This document shows positions 6,211 to 13,855 of a DNA stretch of 21,638 bases, piece by piece (position 1 is the first letter of the stretch; the number at the start of each line of letters is the position of its first letter). The notes beneath the pieces are model-generated. The model did no database searches and was not told the DNA's origin. It worked only from the letters and a program-made list of their open reading frames with translations. Both the position numbers and the translations under genes were made by a program. The DNA is from Anaerolineales bacterium (GTDB taxonomy: Bacteria; Chloroflexota; Anaerolineae; Anaerolineales; Villigracilaceae), in NCBI GenBank assembly GCA_016789485.1, contig JAEURE010000010.1, positions 1 to 21,638 on the forward strand, written 5' to 3'.

Positions 6211-7230
6211 TTATGCCGTCTGCACTGATGGTTCTTCGCCGCCCGTATGCAGGGAGCGGAACGCCCATGCGCCGACCCCAAACGGGACCCAAAATGTGAT
6301 TGTGCGATAGATCAATGTGATGAGAACAGCCTGACTCCAATTTACATTCAAAGAAGCCAGCGCAATTGGCATAAGGCCTTCCACCACACCGATGCCCGAA
6401 GGTGTGGGTGAAACGATCAGGAAAAGATAGGCGAGTGAAAATCCTGCGATAATGGTGCCTGCCGAAAACGGGACTTCAAAGGATAAGAATGCGCAGATCA
6501 AAATCAGCATCAACAAACCTTTGTTAAAAATCCCCCAGAGGATCGGTCTGATCAAACTTGTTGGTTTTTCTGTCAACCCTGCAAAGCCTTCTGAAATTTC
6601 GTGCGCGTACGATCTTGCGCGAACCTCGCTCAGGTATTCGTTCTTGCGAAAAAATTTCACCAGGCGGTTGATCATCCGTGCCATATTTGCGAGCATATTG
6701 CCGAGCTTTTCCTCTGAGCGATAACCGAGGTAAAGAACAAAAGCATAGGTGATTGCAATGCAAAGCAGAAAAAACGAAGCGGAAATTTCGCCGGCGTTCA
6801 GGTCGTTGCGGCGGACGAGCACGATCAGTCCCAATGCGAGGATGACTAGAAATGCGGCTTGATCAAGCAGGAGGAACAAGGCTGCGGCAACAGTAACTTT
6901 GCCTGCGGGATGTCCACGCCTGCGCGCTTCTGACGCGAAGAGCGCGACTCCTCCCACGCCCGCAGTGGGTGCCACCACGTTGACAAAGTTCGCGGCTGTG
7001 GCAATGCGGCTCAAGGTTGATATCCCCTCATGCACTCCCAGCAAATGAAAAATGGACTGGTACATGCGTCCTGTGCTGATGAACCAGATCAATTGAATGA
7101 AAATGGCAAGGATGAAGAATCCCAAATGTGCTTTCCTCAAGGTCAGCATGATCGTTTCCAGTTCGCTGAAACTGATTGCAATAACAGCTATGCCAAGGAA
7201 TAAAATAATAATGGGAGCCAGTTTTTTCAT
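6211..7230 (-). CDS. YbhN/LPG-synthase-type membrane protein (UPF0104)
   Basis: This is a polytopic membrane protein of about 339 residues and eight hydrophobic segments. It matches the lysylphosphatidylglycerol-synthase transmembrane / YbhN (UPF0104) family, seen in the conserved VNVVAPTAGVGGVALFA (about 86-102) and SPTPSGIGVVEGLM (about 277-290). It lacks the soluble aminoacyl-transfer domain of MprF, so it should act alone as a lipid or lipid-linked-substrate flippase or transport-like protein; the substrate is unknown. I place the start at ATG 7230 rather than GTG 7233: a minus-strand TATAAT ends 7 bases before the ATG, giving a leaderless message with no Shine-Dalgarno. It heads the operon with the helicase, MFS and cupin genes, whose functions do not obviously match. 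Confidence 0.85.
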   Translation of the reverse strand: MKKLAPIIILFLGIAVIAISFSELETIMLTLRKAHLGFFILAIFIQLIWFISTGRMYQSIFHLLGVHEGISTLSRIATAANFVNVVAPTAGVGGVALFASEARRRGHPAGKVTVAAALFLLLDQAAFLVILALGLIVLVRRNDLNAGEISASFFLLCIAITYAFVLYLGYRSEEKLGNMLANMARMINRLVKFFRKNEYLSEVRARSYAHEISEGFAGLTEKPTSLIRPILWGIFNKGLLMLILICAFLSFEVPFSAGTIIAGFSLAYLFLIVSPTPSGIGVVEGLMPIALASLNVNWSQAVLITLIYRTITFWVPFGVGAWAFRSLHTGGEEPSVQTA

Positions 7231-7237
7231 CACAGGG

Positions 7238-7243
7238 ATTATA
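7238..7243 (-). promoter_or_regulatory. -10 box of the YbhN-helicase-MFS-cupin operon
   Basis: On the minus strand TATAAT is followed by CCCTGTG and then ATG. The transcript should begin within a base or two of the start codon. It sits just downstream of the terminator of the preceding gene. Confidence 0.6.
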
Positions 7244-7248
7244 CATAA

Positions 7249-7278
7249 AAAAAGAGCAGGCTTATGCCTGCTCTTTTT
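7249..7278 (-). terminator. Terminator of the YugP-like peptidase gene
   Basis: A 13-bp stem (7249-7261 with 7266-7278, core GAGCAGGC/GCCTGCTC) closes a 4-base loop and ends in a U-run on the minus strand. It lies 12 bases after the peptidase stop codon. The run is symmetrical, so it could also work on plus, but no plus-strand gene ends here. Confidence 0.9.
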
Positions 7279-7290
7279 ACTTTTCGTTGT

Positions 7291-7986
7291 TTAATCTCTG
7301 CGCCTGCCGCCACCAACAAGAGTGACGTAGTACAGCAATTGCAGGATGGCCGTGATGAGACCGGCTACGTAGGTCAATGCGGCGGCGTTGAGAACATTGT
7401 TGACACCGCGCATCTCTTCGTCAGTTTGGATGATGCCGGTTTGGGCAAGCAGTTGTTTCGCGCGGGAGGAGGCGTTAAATTCAACGGGCAGGGTTGCAAG
7501 TGCAAAGACTGCGCCGCCGGCAAAGACCATCACTCCGAGCCAGGCGAGTTCTGTAAAACGCAGGAACAAGCCGATCATGATCAGGAACCAGCCAAGGTTC
7601 GAGCCGATGTTGACGATGGGCACAAGCGCCGAGCGGAATTTGAGCGGGAAGTATTCCTCCGCATCCTGCATGGCGTGGCCGAGTTCGTGTGCGGCAATGG
7701 CGAGCGAGGCAACCGATGTGCTGTTGGCAACTCCGTTTGAAAGAAAGAGGGTCTTGTTGCGCGGATCGTAATGGTCGGTCATTTCACCTGCGACGCCCTG
7801 AATCTGTACGCCGTACAAGCCGCCGCTGGAGATTAATTTCTGGGTGGCCTGGACGCCGGTCAGGCGGCTTTGGGCAGGGACTTTGCTCCATTTGTTATAG
7901 GCTGCCTTGACATACCATGACGTGATCGCCATAAGTATGAAGGCTGGGATCATGTATATCAAATAGGTCGGGCTGAATAGAAACAT
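7291..7986 (-). CDS. YugP-family zinc metallopeptidase
   Basis: This 231-residue membrane protein matches the YugP-type neutral zinc peptidase family (Zn_peptidase_2). It has an N-terminal membrane segment (about residues 8-24), the HELGH zinc motif with His100, Glu101 and His104, two further hydrophobic segments (about 122-166), the family signature LPVEFNASSRA whose Glu169 is probably the third zinc ligand, and a C-terminal segment ending in GGGRRRD. The conserved DPRNKTLFLS before the active site is also typical. Members are membrane-bound peptidases of unknown target. The start ATG has AGGAG five bases upstream. It follows the S41 protease gene after 12 bases, so two membrane proteases are probably made together. 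Confidence 0.9.
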   Translation of the reverse strand: MFLFSPTYLIYMIPAFILMAITSWYVKAAYNKWSKVPAQSRLTGVQATQKLISSGGLYGVQIQGVAGEMTDHYDPRNKTLFLSNGVANSTSVASLAIAAHELGHAMQDAEEYFPLKFRSALVPIVNIGSNLGWFLIMIGLFLRFTELAWLGVMVFAGGAVFALATLPVEFNASSRAKQLLAQTGIIQTDEEMRGVNNVLNAAALTYVAGLITAILQLLYYVTLVGGGRRRD

Positions 7987-7998
7987 GTTTCTCCTTTT

Positions 7999-9258
7999 TT
8001 ACTTTCCGATCATTTCCATCAAAACTTCCACGGCTTTATCAAGCTGCGGATCAAGTTCGGCGGTTCGATCTTCATCAGTGATTTCCACTGGATAATCAGG
8101 GGTCAATCCTATCTCGTGGATGGTGTTTTCGTTCGGCGTAAGCCATTTGGCAATGGTAATGCGGACTGCACCATTATCGTTGGAGAGCGGAATCCAGTTT
8201 TGTACGGAACCTTTTCCGTATGAAACTGTGCCGACCAGTTTGGCGCGGCCAAGGTCTTGCAAGGCGCCGGCGACAATTTCAGAAGCGGAAGCCGAACCTT
8301 CGTTGATGAGTACTACCATCGGGATATTAACATCGGTGGCGAGTCCGCCGGGAATTACATCATATGTGGTGCGGGTACCGTCGCCGTATTCTTCATAAAG
8401 GACAACGCCTTCTCCAACGAATTGCGAGGTGACTTCCACAGAAGTGGATAAGAATCCGCCGCCATTATTTCGCAGGTCTAGGATAATTCCGCTCGGGTTT
8501 TGTGCCATCAAATCCTTGAGGGCGGCAAGAAGTTCAGGTGTGGTGTTGCTGCCAAAAGTTGTCACTTGCACATAGGCAATATTATTTTCGAGCATTTTTC
8601 CACTGGCAGATGCAATGGTGATCTTTTGACGGACGATATCGAGTTCGATCAAATCCGCTTCGCCTTTGCGCAAGATCGAAAGATGGACGGTTGTTCCGGC
8701 TGGGCCAAGCACTTTCAAACGGGCTGCTTCCGCCGTGGAATCGGTCATGTCTTCACCGTCAATTTCAATGATCTGGTCGCCGGGTTTCAGCCCCGCGCTT
8801 TCGGCAGGGGAGCCGGGGATCGGGCTGATAATAGTGAGATAGGGAGTGGTGGTGTCTACATAAGCGCCGATGCCTTCATAGGAACCATCGAGGCTTGCAT
8901 TTGCATCTTCATAATCCTGCGGATCCATATAGGATGAATGCTGGTCGCCGAGCGCCTGCATCATACCGCTGATAGCGCCGCGCATAAGCGCGATATCATC
9001 CACTGGTTGGTCTACGTAATTTTCGTGGACGAGATTCCATGCCTCCCAAAATGGGGCAAAGAGGGTCTTCATGTCTTCTGGCGTGGCAGATTGCTGGTCC
9101 GGGGAGGTGGTCGGCGGCGCCGAGACAGCAGGTTCCTGCAGGCCGGGGATTCCCGCAAACGGTACAAGATGACCTGTCACAAAGCCGCCCGCGAAAGAGC
9201 CAAGCGCGACTACGATCACAACCAGGACGACCAGGATAGTTTTTAAGGTTTTATTCAC
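7999..9258 (-). CDS. C-terminal processing protease, PDZ-S41 family
   Basis: This extracytoplasmic serine protease belongs to the CtpA/CtpB (tail-specific protease) family. From the chosen start it has a signal anchor (about residues 2-28), a low-complexity linker, a PDZ domain (about 127-211, with SPAESAGLKPGDQIIEIDG) and an S41 catalytic domain with LDLRNNGGG, the nucleophile Ser324 in NEGSASASEI and the general base Lys349 in YGKGSVQ, 25 residues apart as in the family. The longest frame begins at TTG 9270, but that codon lies inside TTGGAGG. GGAGG stands 5 bases before GTG 9258, so I take the GTG as the start (419 aa). The YugP-like peptidase follows 12 bases later. CtpA-like proteins trim or degrade envelope proteins from the C-terminus. 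Confidence 0.93.
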   Translation of the reverse strand: MNKTLKTILVVLVVIVVALGSFAGGFVTGHLVPFAGIPGLQEPAVSAPPTTSPDQQSATPEDMKTLFAPFWEAWNLVHENYVDQPVDDIALMRGAISGMMQALGDQHSSYMDPQDYEDANASLDGSYEGIGAYVDTTTPYLTIISPIPGSPAESAGLKPGDQIIEIDGEDMTDSTAEAARLKVLGPAGTTVHLSILRKGEADLIELDIVRQKITIASASGKMLENNIAYVQVTTFGSNTTPELLAALKDLMAQNPSGIILDLRNNGGGFLSTSVEVTSQFVGEGVVLYEEYGDGTRTTYDVIPGGLATDVNIPMVVLINEGSASASEIVAGALQDLGRAKLVGTVSYGKGSVQNWIPLSNDNGAVRITIAKWLTPNENTIHEIGLTPDYPVEITDEDRTAELDPQLDKAVEVLMEMIGK

Positions 9259-9360
9259 AAGAGCCTCCAATTTGGCTAAATTACTCTGAAAGATACCATT
9301 CAGGGATTAATGTTTGCTGAATTCTTTATACGATTTTCGTAAGAGGGGAAGTACGCTTAA

Positions 9361-9603
9361 TTATTCAGAATCCCCCGTTCGGTCTTTCTTACTTTTCTCC
9401 AACTCCTGTATCCGCTGGCGCAATTCTTCCATAGACTCGTCTTTCTTTTTAGGAGAAGTGTTCAAAGAGCGGCTTAATGTCTCCAGAAAGCCCTTTTGAT
9501 TGGAGCGTGCTGCTCCCCTCGCGACGGCATACATAATGAAATTCGAACCAAGCACTAGTAGGATGAAAAGCAAAGCGCCGATTAATACTTTATTTTCTTC
9601 CAT
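9361..9603 (-). CDS. Small one-TM protein with charged coil
   Basis: I do not recognise this 80-residue protein. One hydrophobic segment (about residues 7-27) is followed by a basic stretch and a strongly charged, heptad-like helix (about 52-73, KKKDESMEELRQRIQELEK), suggesting a membrane-anchored coiled coil facing the cytoplasm. The gene begins 3 bases after the HAD hydrolase stop codon, with a GGAG eleven bases before its ATG, so translation probably depends on coupling. Its operon position supports it being real. Codon use matches its neighbours. Confidence 0.65.
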   Translation of the reverse strand: MEENKVLIGALLFILLVLGSNFIMYAVARGAARSNQKGFLETLSRSLNTSPKKKDESMEELRQRIQELEKSKKDRTGDSE

Positions 9604-9606
9604 GGG

Positions 9607-10242
9607 TTATTCGTTCTCCAAAATATCCGCCAGATCATTCCAGTCCGTCAGGTGAGCGTCTGCGGCGCTGTCATCAAAGGAACTGTGAGCCAAAATGCTG
9701 AACCAGCCTGCCTCACGCGCGGCGCGCGTGGTGCGGTGGATATCGTCTATCATCACACATTTCGATGGGTCGGTTTCCCCTGCAACGTTCATCGCGATCT
9801 GGAATGACTCGGGCATGGGTTTGCAATATGGCGCGACAGTATTTACATCTACAACTGCTTCGAAGAGGTCGGCAAGTTCCAGGGCGGTCAACACTCTTTT
9901 CGCGTGGGCGCTGTCTGCATTTGTAAAGATCAGCTTGCGGGTTGGCAGCGAGGCGATGATCGAGCGCAGAGTCGGGTTGGGAGTCAGGTATTCCTTCAAT
10001 GGCAGGTCATGCACATAGGCGAGGAAATCATCTGTGTCAATATTATGGTTCGCTTGCAAGCCACGCATGGTTGTGCCGTATTGCAAAAAATATTTTTCGC
10101 GCAAGGTCCCGATCTGATCTTCGGGAATATGCATGCGCTCACGCATGTATTCATTCATGCGTCCCTTGATGGCTTTCCATAAACCGGTTGTGGGTGGATA
10201 TAAGGTGTCGTCGAGGTCGAAGAAAATGGTGGTAAATCGCAT
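9607..10242 (-). CDS. HAD-family hydrolase, pyrimidine 5'-nucleotidase type
   Basis: This 211-residue haloacid-dehalogenase-superfamily phosphatase resembles the Sdt1/pyrimidine 5'-nucleotidase group. Motif I is FFDLDDTLYP with nucleophile Asp9 and acid/base Asp11; motif II is IFTNAD; the motif III Lys lies in YCKPMPESF; motif IV is CVMIDD. The helical cap lies between motifs I and II. It would remove phosphate from UMP/CMP-like or other small phosphates; the substrate is inferred from the family. The open frame runs back to 10278, but TATAAT followed by exactly six bases and then the ATG of MRFTTIFFDLDDT sets the start at 10242 and implies a leaderless message. It is divergent from mutL and leads a two-gene unit with the small one-TM protein. 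Confidence 0.88.
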   Translation of the reverse strand: MRFTTIFFDLDDTLYPPTTGLWKAIKGRMNEYMRERMHIPEDQIGTLREKYFLQYGTTMRGLQANHNIDTDDFLAYVHDLPLKEYLTPNPTLRSIIASLPTRKLIFTNADSAHAKRVLTALELADLFEAVVDVNTVAPYCKPMPESFQIAMNVAGETDPSKCVMIDDIHRTTRAAREAGWFSILAHSSFDDSAADAHLTDWNDLADILENE

Positions 10243-10248
10243 CAGGTC

Positions 10249-10301
10249 ATTATATATTACTGCCTGCAAATTGAACAATTTGTGAGCGTCGTGGGTATAA
10301 T
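10249..10301. promoter_or_regulatory. Divergent leaderless promoters of HAD gene and mutL
   Basis: The minus strand has TATAAT (10254-10249) six bases before ATG 10242, and the plus strand has TATAAT (10296-10301) six bases before ATG 10308. Between them lies AAATTG-AA-CAATTT (10268-10281), a perfect 6+6 palindrome that supplies the candidate -35 boxes of both: TTGAAC on plus with a 19-base spacer and TTGTTC on minus with an 18-base spacer. Confidence 0.7.
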
Positions 10302-10307
10302 CGCGCC

Positions 10308-12056
10308 ATGCCTATTCGATTGCTTTCCTCCGAAGTCTCATCTCAAATCGCCGCCGGTGAAGTGGTGGAACGTCCAGCTTCAGTTGTGAAAGAGTTGACC
10401 GAAAATTCACTGGATGCAGGGGCGAAAAATATTTCCATCGCCATTGAAGATGCGGGGCGGACATTGATCGAAGTGGCGGATGATGGACACGGCATTCCCG
10501 CGGCTGAATTGGAACTGGCGGCCTCGCGTCATGCAACTTCGAAGTTGATTCAGTCCGAAGACCTCTTCCACATCCAGACATTGGGGTTCCGAGGCGAAGC
10601 ATTGGCTTCGATCGGCTCTGTCTCTCACATGACCATCACTTCACGGGTGGAGTCAGCAAAGGAAGGCGCGCGCCTGAAAGTGAATGGCGGCGTTTCAGGC
10701 AAAGTGGAAAAAGTTGGCGCACCCGTGGGAACTGTGCTGCGTGTGGAAAATCTTTTTTATAACGTGCCTGCTCGTTTAAAGTTCTTGAAAAGCGATGTGA
10801 CCGAACGCCGCGCCATCGACTCATTGGTCACGCGCTATGCGTTGGCCTATCCAAATGTCCGTTTCAAAGTAACCGACGGAAAACAATCTACATTGCAAAC
10901 CGCTGGCGACGGCGATAGACGCGCGATTCTTGCGGCTTTGTATGGCGTGGATGTTGCCAAGCAAATGCTTGAAGTCATGGCTTCGGAAGACGGTTTTTCA
11001 TTATCTGGTTTTATCAGCCCCACTTCATTGACACGCTCCAATCGAAAAGAGATCACCTTCTTTGTAAACGGCCGCTGGGTTCAGGAATTTTCCCTGACCA
11101 CGGCTTTACTGCAGGCGTATCACACCTTGTTAATGGTGGGGCGTTATCCGCTGACCACTTTGTTTTTGGATATTGCGCCTGAAGATGTGGATGTGAATGT
11201 ACATCCCACCAAGGCAGAAGTCCGTTTTAGGAATCAGGATAAGGTTTTTAGTTTTATGCAGCGTTCGGCGCGTAAAGCTTTGCTGGCGTACACACCTGTC
11301 CCGTCCGTTTCGCCGCAGTTGTGGGGATCGCGCCCTGCGCCTTCGGAGCCGCGAGAGATTGGGATCGATTGGAGCATCGCACACGATGAGTCTGTGACGG
11401 TGGAAACACAGGCTGCGGATGAAAGCATTTCACCGTCAACGGCCAATGGTCAACGGTCTTTTTCCACAGGTGTTCCTCTCCTTCGCCTCATCGGACAGAT
11501 CGGTTCAACATATCTCGTTGCCGAAGGTCCGGATGGACTGTATTTGATCGATCAACATGCTGCGCATGAAAGAGTGCTGTTCGAGAAATTAATGGCACAA
11601 CATGACACAAAAAATATTCCATCGCAGGCGCTGCTTTCACCAGAGGTTGTCACTCTGCCGCCGCAATCTGCAAAGACGCTTACTCAGCAGCTGCCTTTCT
11701 TGAATCATTTTGGTTTTGAAGTGGAAGAATTTGGCACGAATACGTTTCAAGTCCGTGCCATGCCGACTTTGTTTTCCGGCGGCGACCCTGCCTCCGCGCT
11801 CAGGGCTTTGGTGGAGGATTTTGAAGAGGACGAGAGTCCGCTTCAGGCGGAGGTGGAGGCGAAGCTTGCGGCGCGCGTCTGCAAACGGCTCGCTGTCAAA
11901 GGCGGGCAGACTCTTACTGTCGATGAACAGCGCAGCCTCCTGAACGATCTCGAAGCTTGCCAATCTCCGCGCACCTGTCCGCATGGCAGGCCGACGATGA
12001 TCCATTTATCCGTCGATTCGCTCGAGCGTCAATTTGGCAGAAAAGGCGCGCGGTAA
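10308..12056 (+). CDS. mutL: DNA mismatch repair protein MutL
   Basis: MutL couples mismatch recognition by MutS to strand removal. The N-terminal GHKL ATPase is intact: IAAGEVVERPASVVKELTENS (14-34, Glu32 catalytic), ADDGHGIP (57-64), RHATSKL (74-80) and GFRGEALASI (93-102). The C-terminal domain has the endonuclease motif DQHAAHERVLFE (415-426) and CPHGRP (557-562), so this is a nicking MutL as in bacteria without MutH, not the E. coli type. The length (582 aa) is normal. The start is ATG 10308, six bases after TATAAT; no Shine-Dalgarno is present. No mutS is in the window. It is divergent from the HAD hydrolase, and the next gene starts 61 bases downstream behind its own -10 box. Confidence 0.97.
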   Translation: MPIRLLSSEVSSQIAAGEVVERPASVVKELTENSLDAGAKNISIAIEDAGRTLIEVADDGHGIPAAELELAASRHATSKLIQSEDLFHIQTLGFRGEALASIGSVSHMTITSRVESAKEGARLKVNGGVSGKVEKVGAPVGTVLRVENLFYNVPARLKFLKSDVTERRAIDSLVTRYALAYPNVRFKVTDGKQSTLQTAGDGDRRAILAALYGVDVAKQMLEVMASEDGFSLSGFISPTSLTRSNRKEITFFVNGRWVQEFSLTTALLQAYHTLLMVGRYPLTTLFLDIAPEDVDVNVHPTKAEVRFRNQDKVFSFMQRSARKALLAYTPVPSVSPQLWGSRPAPSEPREIGIDWSIAHDESVTVETQAADESISPSTANGQRSFSTGVPLLRLIGQIGSTYLVAEGPDGLYLIDQHAAHERVLFEKLMAQHDTKNIPSQALLSPEVVTLPPQSAKTLTQQLPFLNHFGFEVEEFGTNTFQVRAMPTLFSGGDPASALRALVEDFEEDESPLQAEVEAKLAARVCKRLAVKGGQTLTVDEQRSLLNDLEACQSPRTCPHGRPTMIHLSVDSLERQFGRKGAR

Positions 12057-12105
12057 TTCGGGTTGCTAATTTTGTAAGGTGGGTAAAAAAATAAAGCGAA
12101 TACGC

Positions 12106-12111
12106 TAAAAT
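12106..12111 (+). promoter_or_regulatory. -10 box of PAS-GGDEF gene (leaderless)
   Basis: TAAAAT is followed by TGCATC and ATG 12118, the same six-base spacing as at mutL. There is no Shine-Dalgarno. No convincing -35 box is seen. Confidence 0.5.
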
Positions 12112-12117
12112 TGCATC

Positions 12118-13086
12118 ATGATAAAGTTGGCGGAAATCATCACAACACAAGATGTGGAAACCATCTTCGATGCCATCCATGCCATGGTGGCGCTTGTGGA
12201 AAGCGATGGCAGGCTGGTTTCGTGGAATTCCGCTTTTGAATCCTGTAAAAAAACAATCCCATCTGCTGTTAATTTAAATGAGTTGTTTTCCCCGAACGAT
12301 AAAAGCCTTTTGCATGGCAAATTATCCAACAGATTACTGAATCACTGGGCGGTGGAATTTCCACTGAACGGTGCGGGACCTTCCAAATACTGTGATTGCA
12401 TGTTTATCCCAATCGACGATGAACGCGTGTTGTTCATTGCCGAACGCATGGAATCGGATATTGCCTTGCAGGAAATGATCGAACGCCTGGACCGGCGTGT
12501 GAAGTTGTTCCAGATCGAAAGCGAGTTCAGCAAGAAGATCGCCCGTAATAAACAGATCGAAATGGATGCAGTCATGGTGCAGGCTAGTGAAGTTGCCCAC
12601 GTTGACCCGTTGACGTTCCTCGTCAACCGCCGAACGATCATCAGGGAACTTCAGGATGAAGTGATGCGTGCTGAACGATACCAATCCATGCTGTCTGTTT
12701 CTGTTGTCGATGTGGATAATTTCAAGGCGGTGAATGATACATTCGGTCATCCGGTGGGGGATGAGGTTCTCAGGCAGGTTGCCCATCAATTACGCGAGAG
12801 CATTCGTCACCCGGATACGGTTGGGCGATATGGCGGCGAGGAATTCCTGATTATTCTGCCAAATTCGAACTCTGCTGCGGCTTCCGAGCAGGCTGCGCGT
12901 CTGTGCAAGCAGGTCCGTGAGACAGTGGTGCGCGTGAAGGAACATGAGGTTAATATCACGTTGAGTGTTGGTGTGGCTCAATTCCGGGTTGGAGTGGATA
13001 CCTGGGATACTTTGCTTAACCATGCAGATAACGCCATGTATGAAGCCAAGAGGAATGGGCGAGACCGCTGGCACATCGCAAAATAA
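12118..13086 (+). CDS. Diguanylate cyclase with PAS-like sensor
   Basis: This 322-residue soluble protein should make cyclic di-GMP from two GTP. Residues about 14-110 look like a PAS-type sensor (ESDGRLVSWNSAF at 28-40), about 112-155 a helical linker, and about 157-322 a GGDEF domain. The active-site signature is canonical, GGEEF (239-243), with the upstream metal-binding Asp in VVDVDNFK. Arg-His-Pro-Asp (230-233), five residues before the signature, is the RxxD inhibitory site, so product feedback is expected. No membrane segment is present, and the ligand of the PAS-like part is unknown. The start is set by the leaderless -10 pattern. It shares a palindromic terminator with the opposing lipB. 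Confidence 0.92.
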   Translation: MIKLAEIITTQDVETIFDAIHAMVALVESDGRLVSWNSAFESCKKTIPSAVNLNELFSPNDKSLLHGKLSNRLLNHWAVEFPLNGAGPSKYCDCMFIPIDDERVLFIAERMESDIALQEMIERLDRRVKLFQIESEFSKKIARNKQIEMDAVMVQASEVAHVDPLTFLVNRRTIIRELQDEVMRAERYQSMLSVSVVDVDNFKAVNDTFGHPVGDEVLRQVAHQLRESIRHPDTVGRYGGEEFLIILPNSNSAAASEQAARLCKQVRETVVRVKEHEVNITLSVGVAQFRVGVDTWDTLLNHADNAMYEAKRNGRDRWHIAK

Positions 13087-13112
13087 AACTCCCGAATTCG
13101 GGAGTTTTATTT
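13081..13112. terminator. Perfect palindromic terminator overlapping two stop codons
   Basis: Bases 13081-13112 are a perfect 32-base palindrome (16+16, core AACTCCCGAATTCGGGAGTT). It contains the TAA of the diguanylate cyclase gene on plus and the TAA of lipB on minus. T-runs lie on both sides, so it serves both transcripts. Confidence 0.9.
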
Positions 13113-13814
13113 TGCATCAAACACTTCATGAAACGCCGACCGAATTTTCTCTTTCACATTTTCCTTGGATGGCACAGGATTAAGCAAATCAGCAAGCGAA
13201 ACGACGGGTTCGCTCAAGCCGCAGGCAATGATGCCGTCCCAGTATCCCATGTCTGGATCCACATTCAGTGCAAAGCCGTGACGTGAGATTCCGTGTACAT
13301 CCACTTTGACCCCGATGGCGGCTAGTTTGGCGGGTTTCCTTTTATCTTCGGGTTTGCAGCGTGGACAGCGCGAATGCACATCGGCCTGAATCCACACCCC
13401 GGTCAAGCCTGACCGTTGACCTGTCACAATTCCGAATTGCGCCATCGCCACGATCAACATTTTCTCCAATTTGCGGACATAGCCCACATAATCTGCATCA
13501 GGGAGTTTATTGTCTGTGTTTACTGTCCCAAGCGGGAGAAGAGGGTATCCCACCAATTGGCCCGGGCCGTGATACGTTACGTCGCCGCCGCGGTCCACCC
13601 AATGAATTGAAATACCCTTTTGCTTTAACTTTTTCTCTCCCCACAGTAAATTCTCGGCGCGGCCCTTTCTTCCAAATGTATAAACGTGAGGATGTTCCAG
13701 CAGCAACAGTGTCGGCGGACGTTTTCCTTCCGCAATTTCCGCCGCGTATTCATCCTGTAATTTCCAGGCGCGCTCGTATTCGATCAATCCCAAATCAATA
13801 ATGTCGAGGTTCAT
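13107..13814 (-). CDS. lipB: Octanoyltransferase LipB with CxxC insert
   Basis: LipB moves octanoyl from acyl-carrier protein to lipoyl domains of the glycine cleavage and 2-oxoacid dehydrogenase complexes, the first step of lipoate synthesis. From the chosen start (235 aa) the family motifs are HPHVYTFGRKG (41-51), DRGGDVTYHGPGQLVGYPL (74-92), AAIGVKV (165-171) with catalytic Lys163, SRHGFALNV (177-185) and the nucleophile Cys198 in IIACGL. A stretch ADVHSRCPRCKPEDKRKPA (144-162), where the usual protein has a few residues, adds a CPRC pair. The frame extends to 13850, but those extra codons translate the GCAGGGGCG hairpin, and MNLDIIDLG at 13814 is the natural start. The DprE1-like gene precedes it on the same strand with a hairpin between. 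lipA is not in the window. Confidence 0.92.
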   Translation of the reverse strand: MNLDIIDLGLIEYERAWKLQDEYAAEIAEGKRPPTLLLLEHPHVYTFGRKGRAENLLWGEKKLKQKGISIHWVDRGGDVTYHGPGQLVGYPLLPLGTVNTDNKLPDADYVGYVRKLEKMLIVAMAQFGIVTGQRSGLTGVWIQADVHSRCPRCKPEDKRKPAKLAAIGVKVDVHGISRHGFALNVDPDMGYWDGIIACGLSEPVVSLADLLNPVPSKENVKEKIRSAFHEVFDAK

Positions 13815-13828
13815 ACCATTAAATTTTG

Positions 13829-13849
13829 CAGGGGCGCAACGCCCCTGCA
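13829..13849. repeat. GC-rich hairpin between FAD oxidase gene and lipB
   Basis: GCAGGGGCG and CGCCCCTGC form a perfect 9-bp stem around a 3-base loop (CAA on plus, TTG on minus). On plus it is followed by ATTTTTC; on minus by AAAATTT. It may be a terminator or attenuator for the minus-strand pair, but its sequence type (AGGGGCGnnnCGCCCCT) also resembles small dispersed palindromes of Chloroflexi and cyanobacteria. Only this copy is in the window. Confidence 0.6.
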
Positions 13850-13855
13850 TTTTTC

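Noticed and set aside
7264..7740. Plus-strand open frame of 158 codons
   Set aside because: It is antisense to the HELGH peptidase gene and begins inside that gene's terminator.
13815..13850. Longer LipB N-terminus from 13850
   Set aside because: The extra twelve codons are a translation of the GC-rich hairpin and lie before the conserved MNLDIIDLG start.
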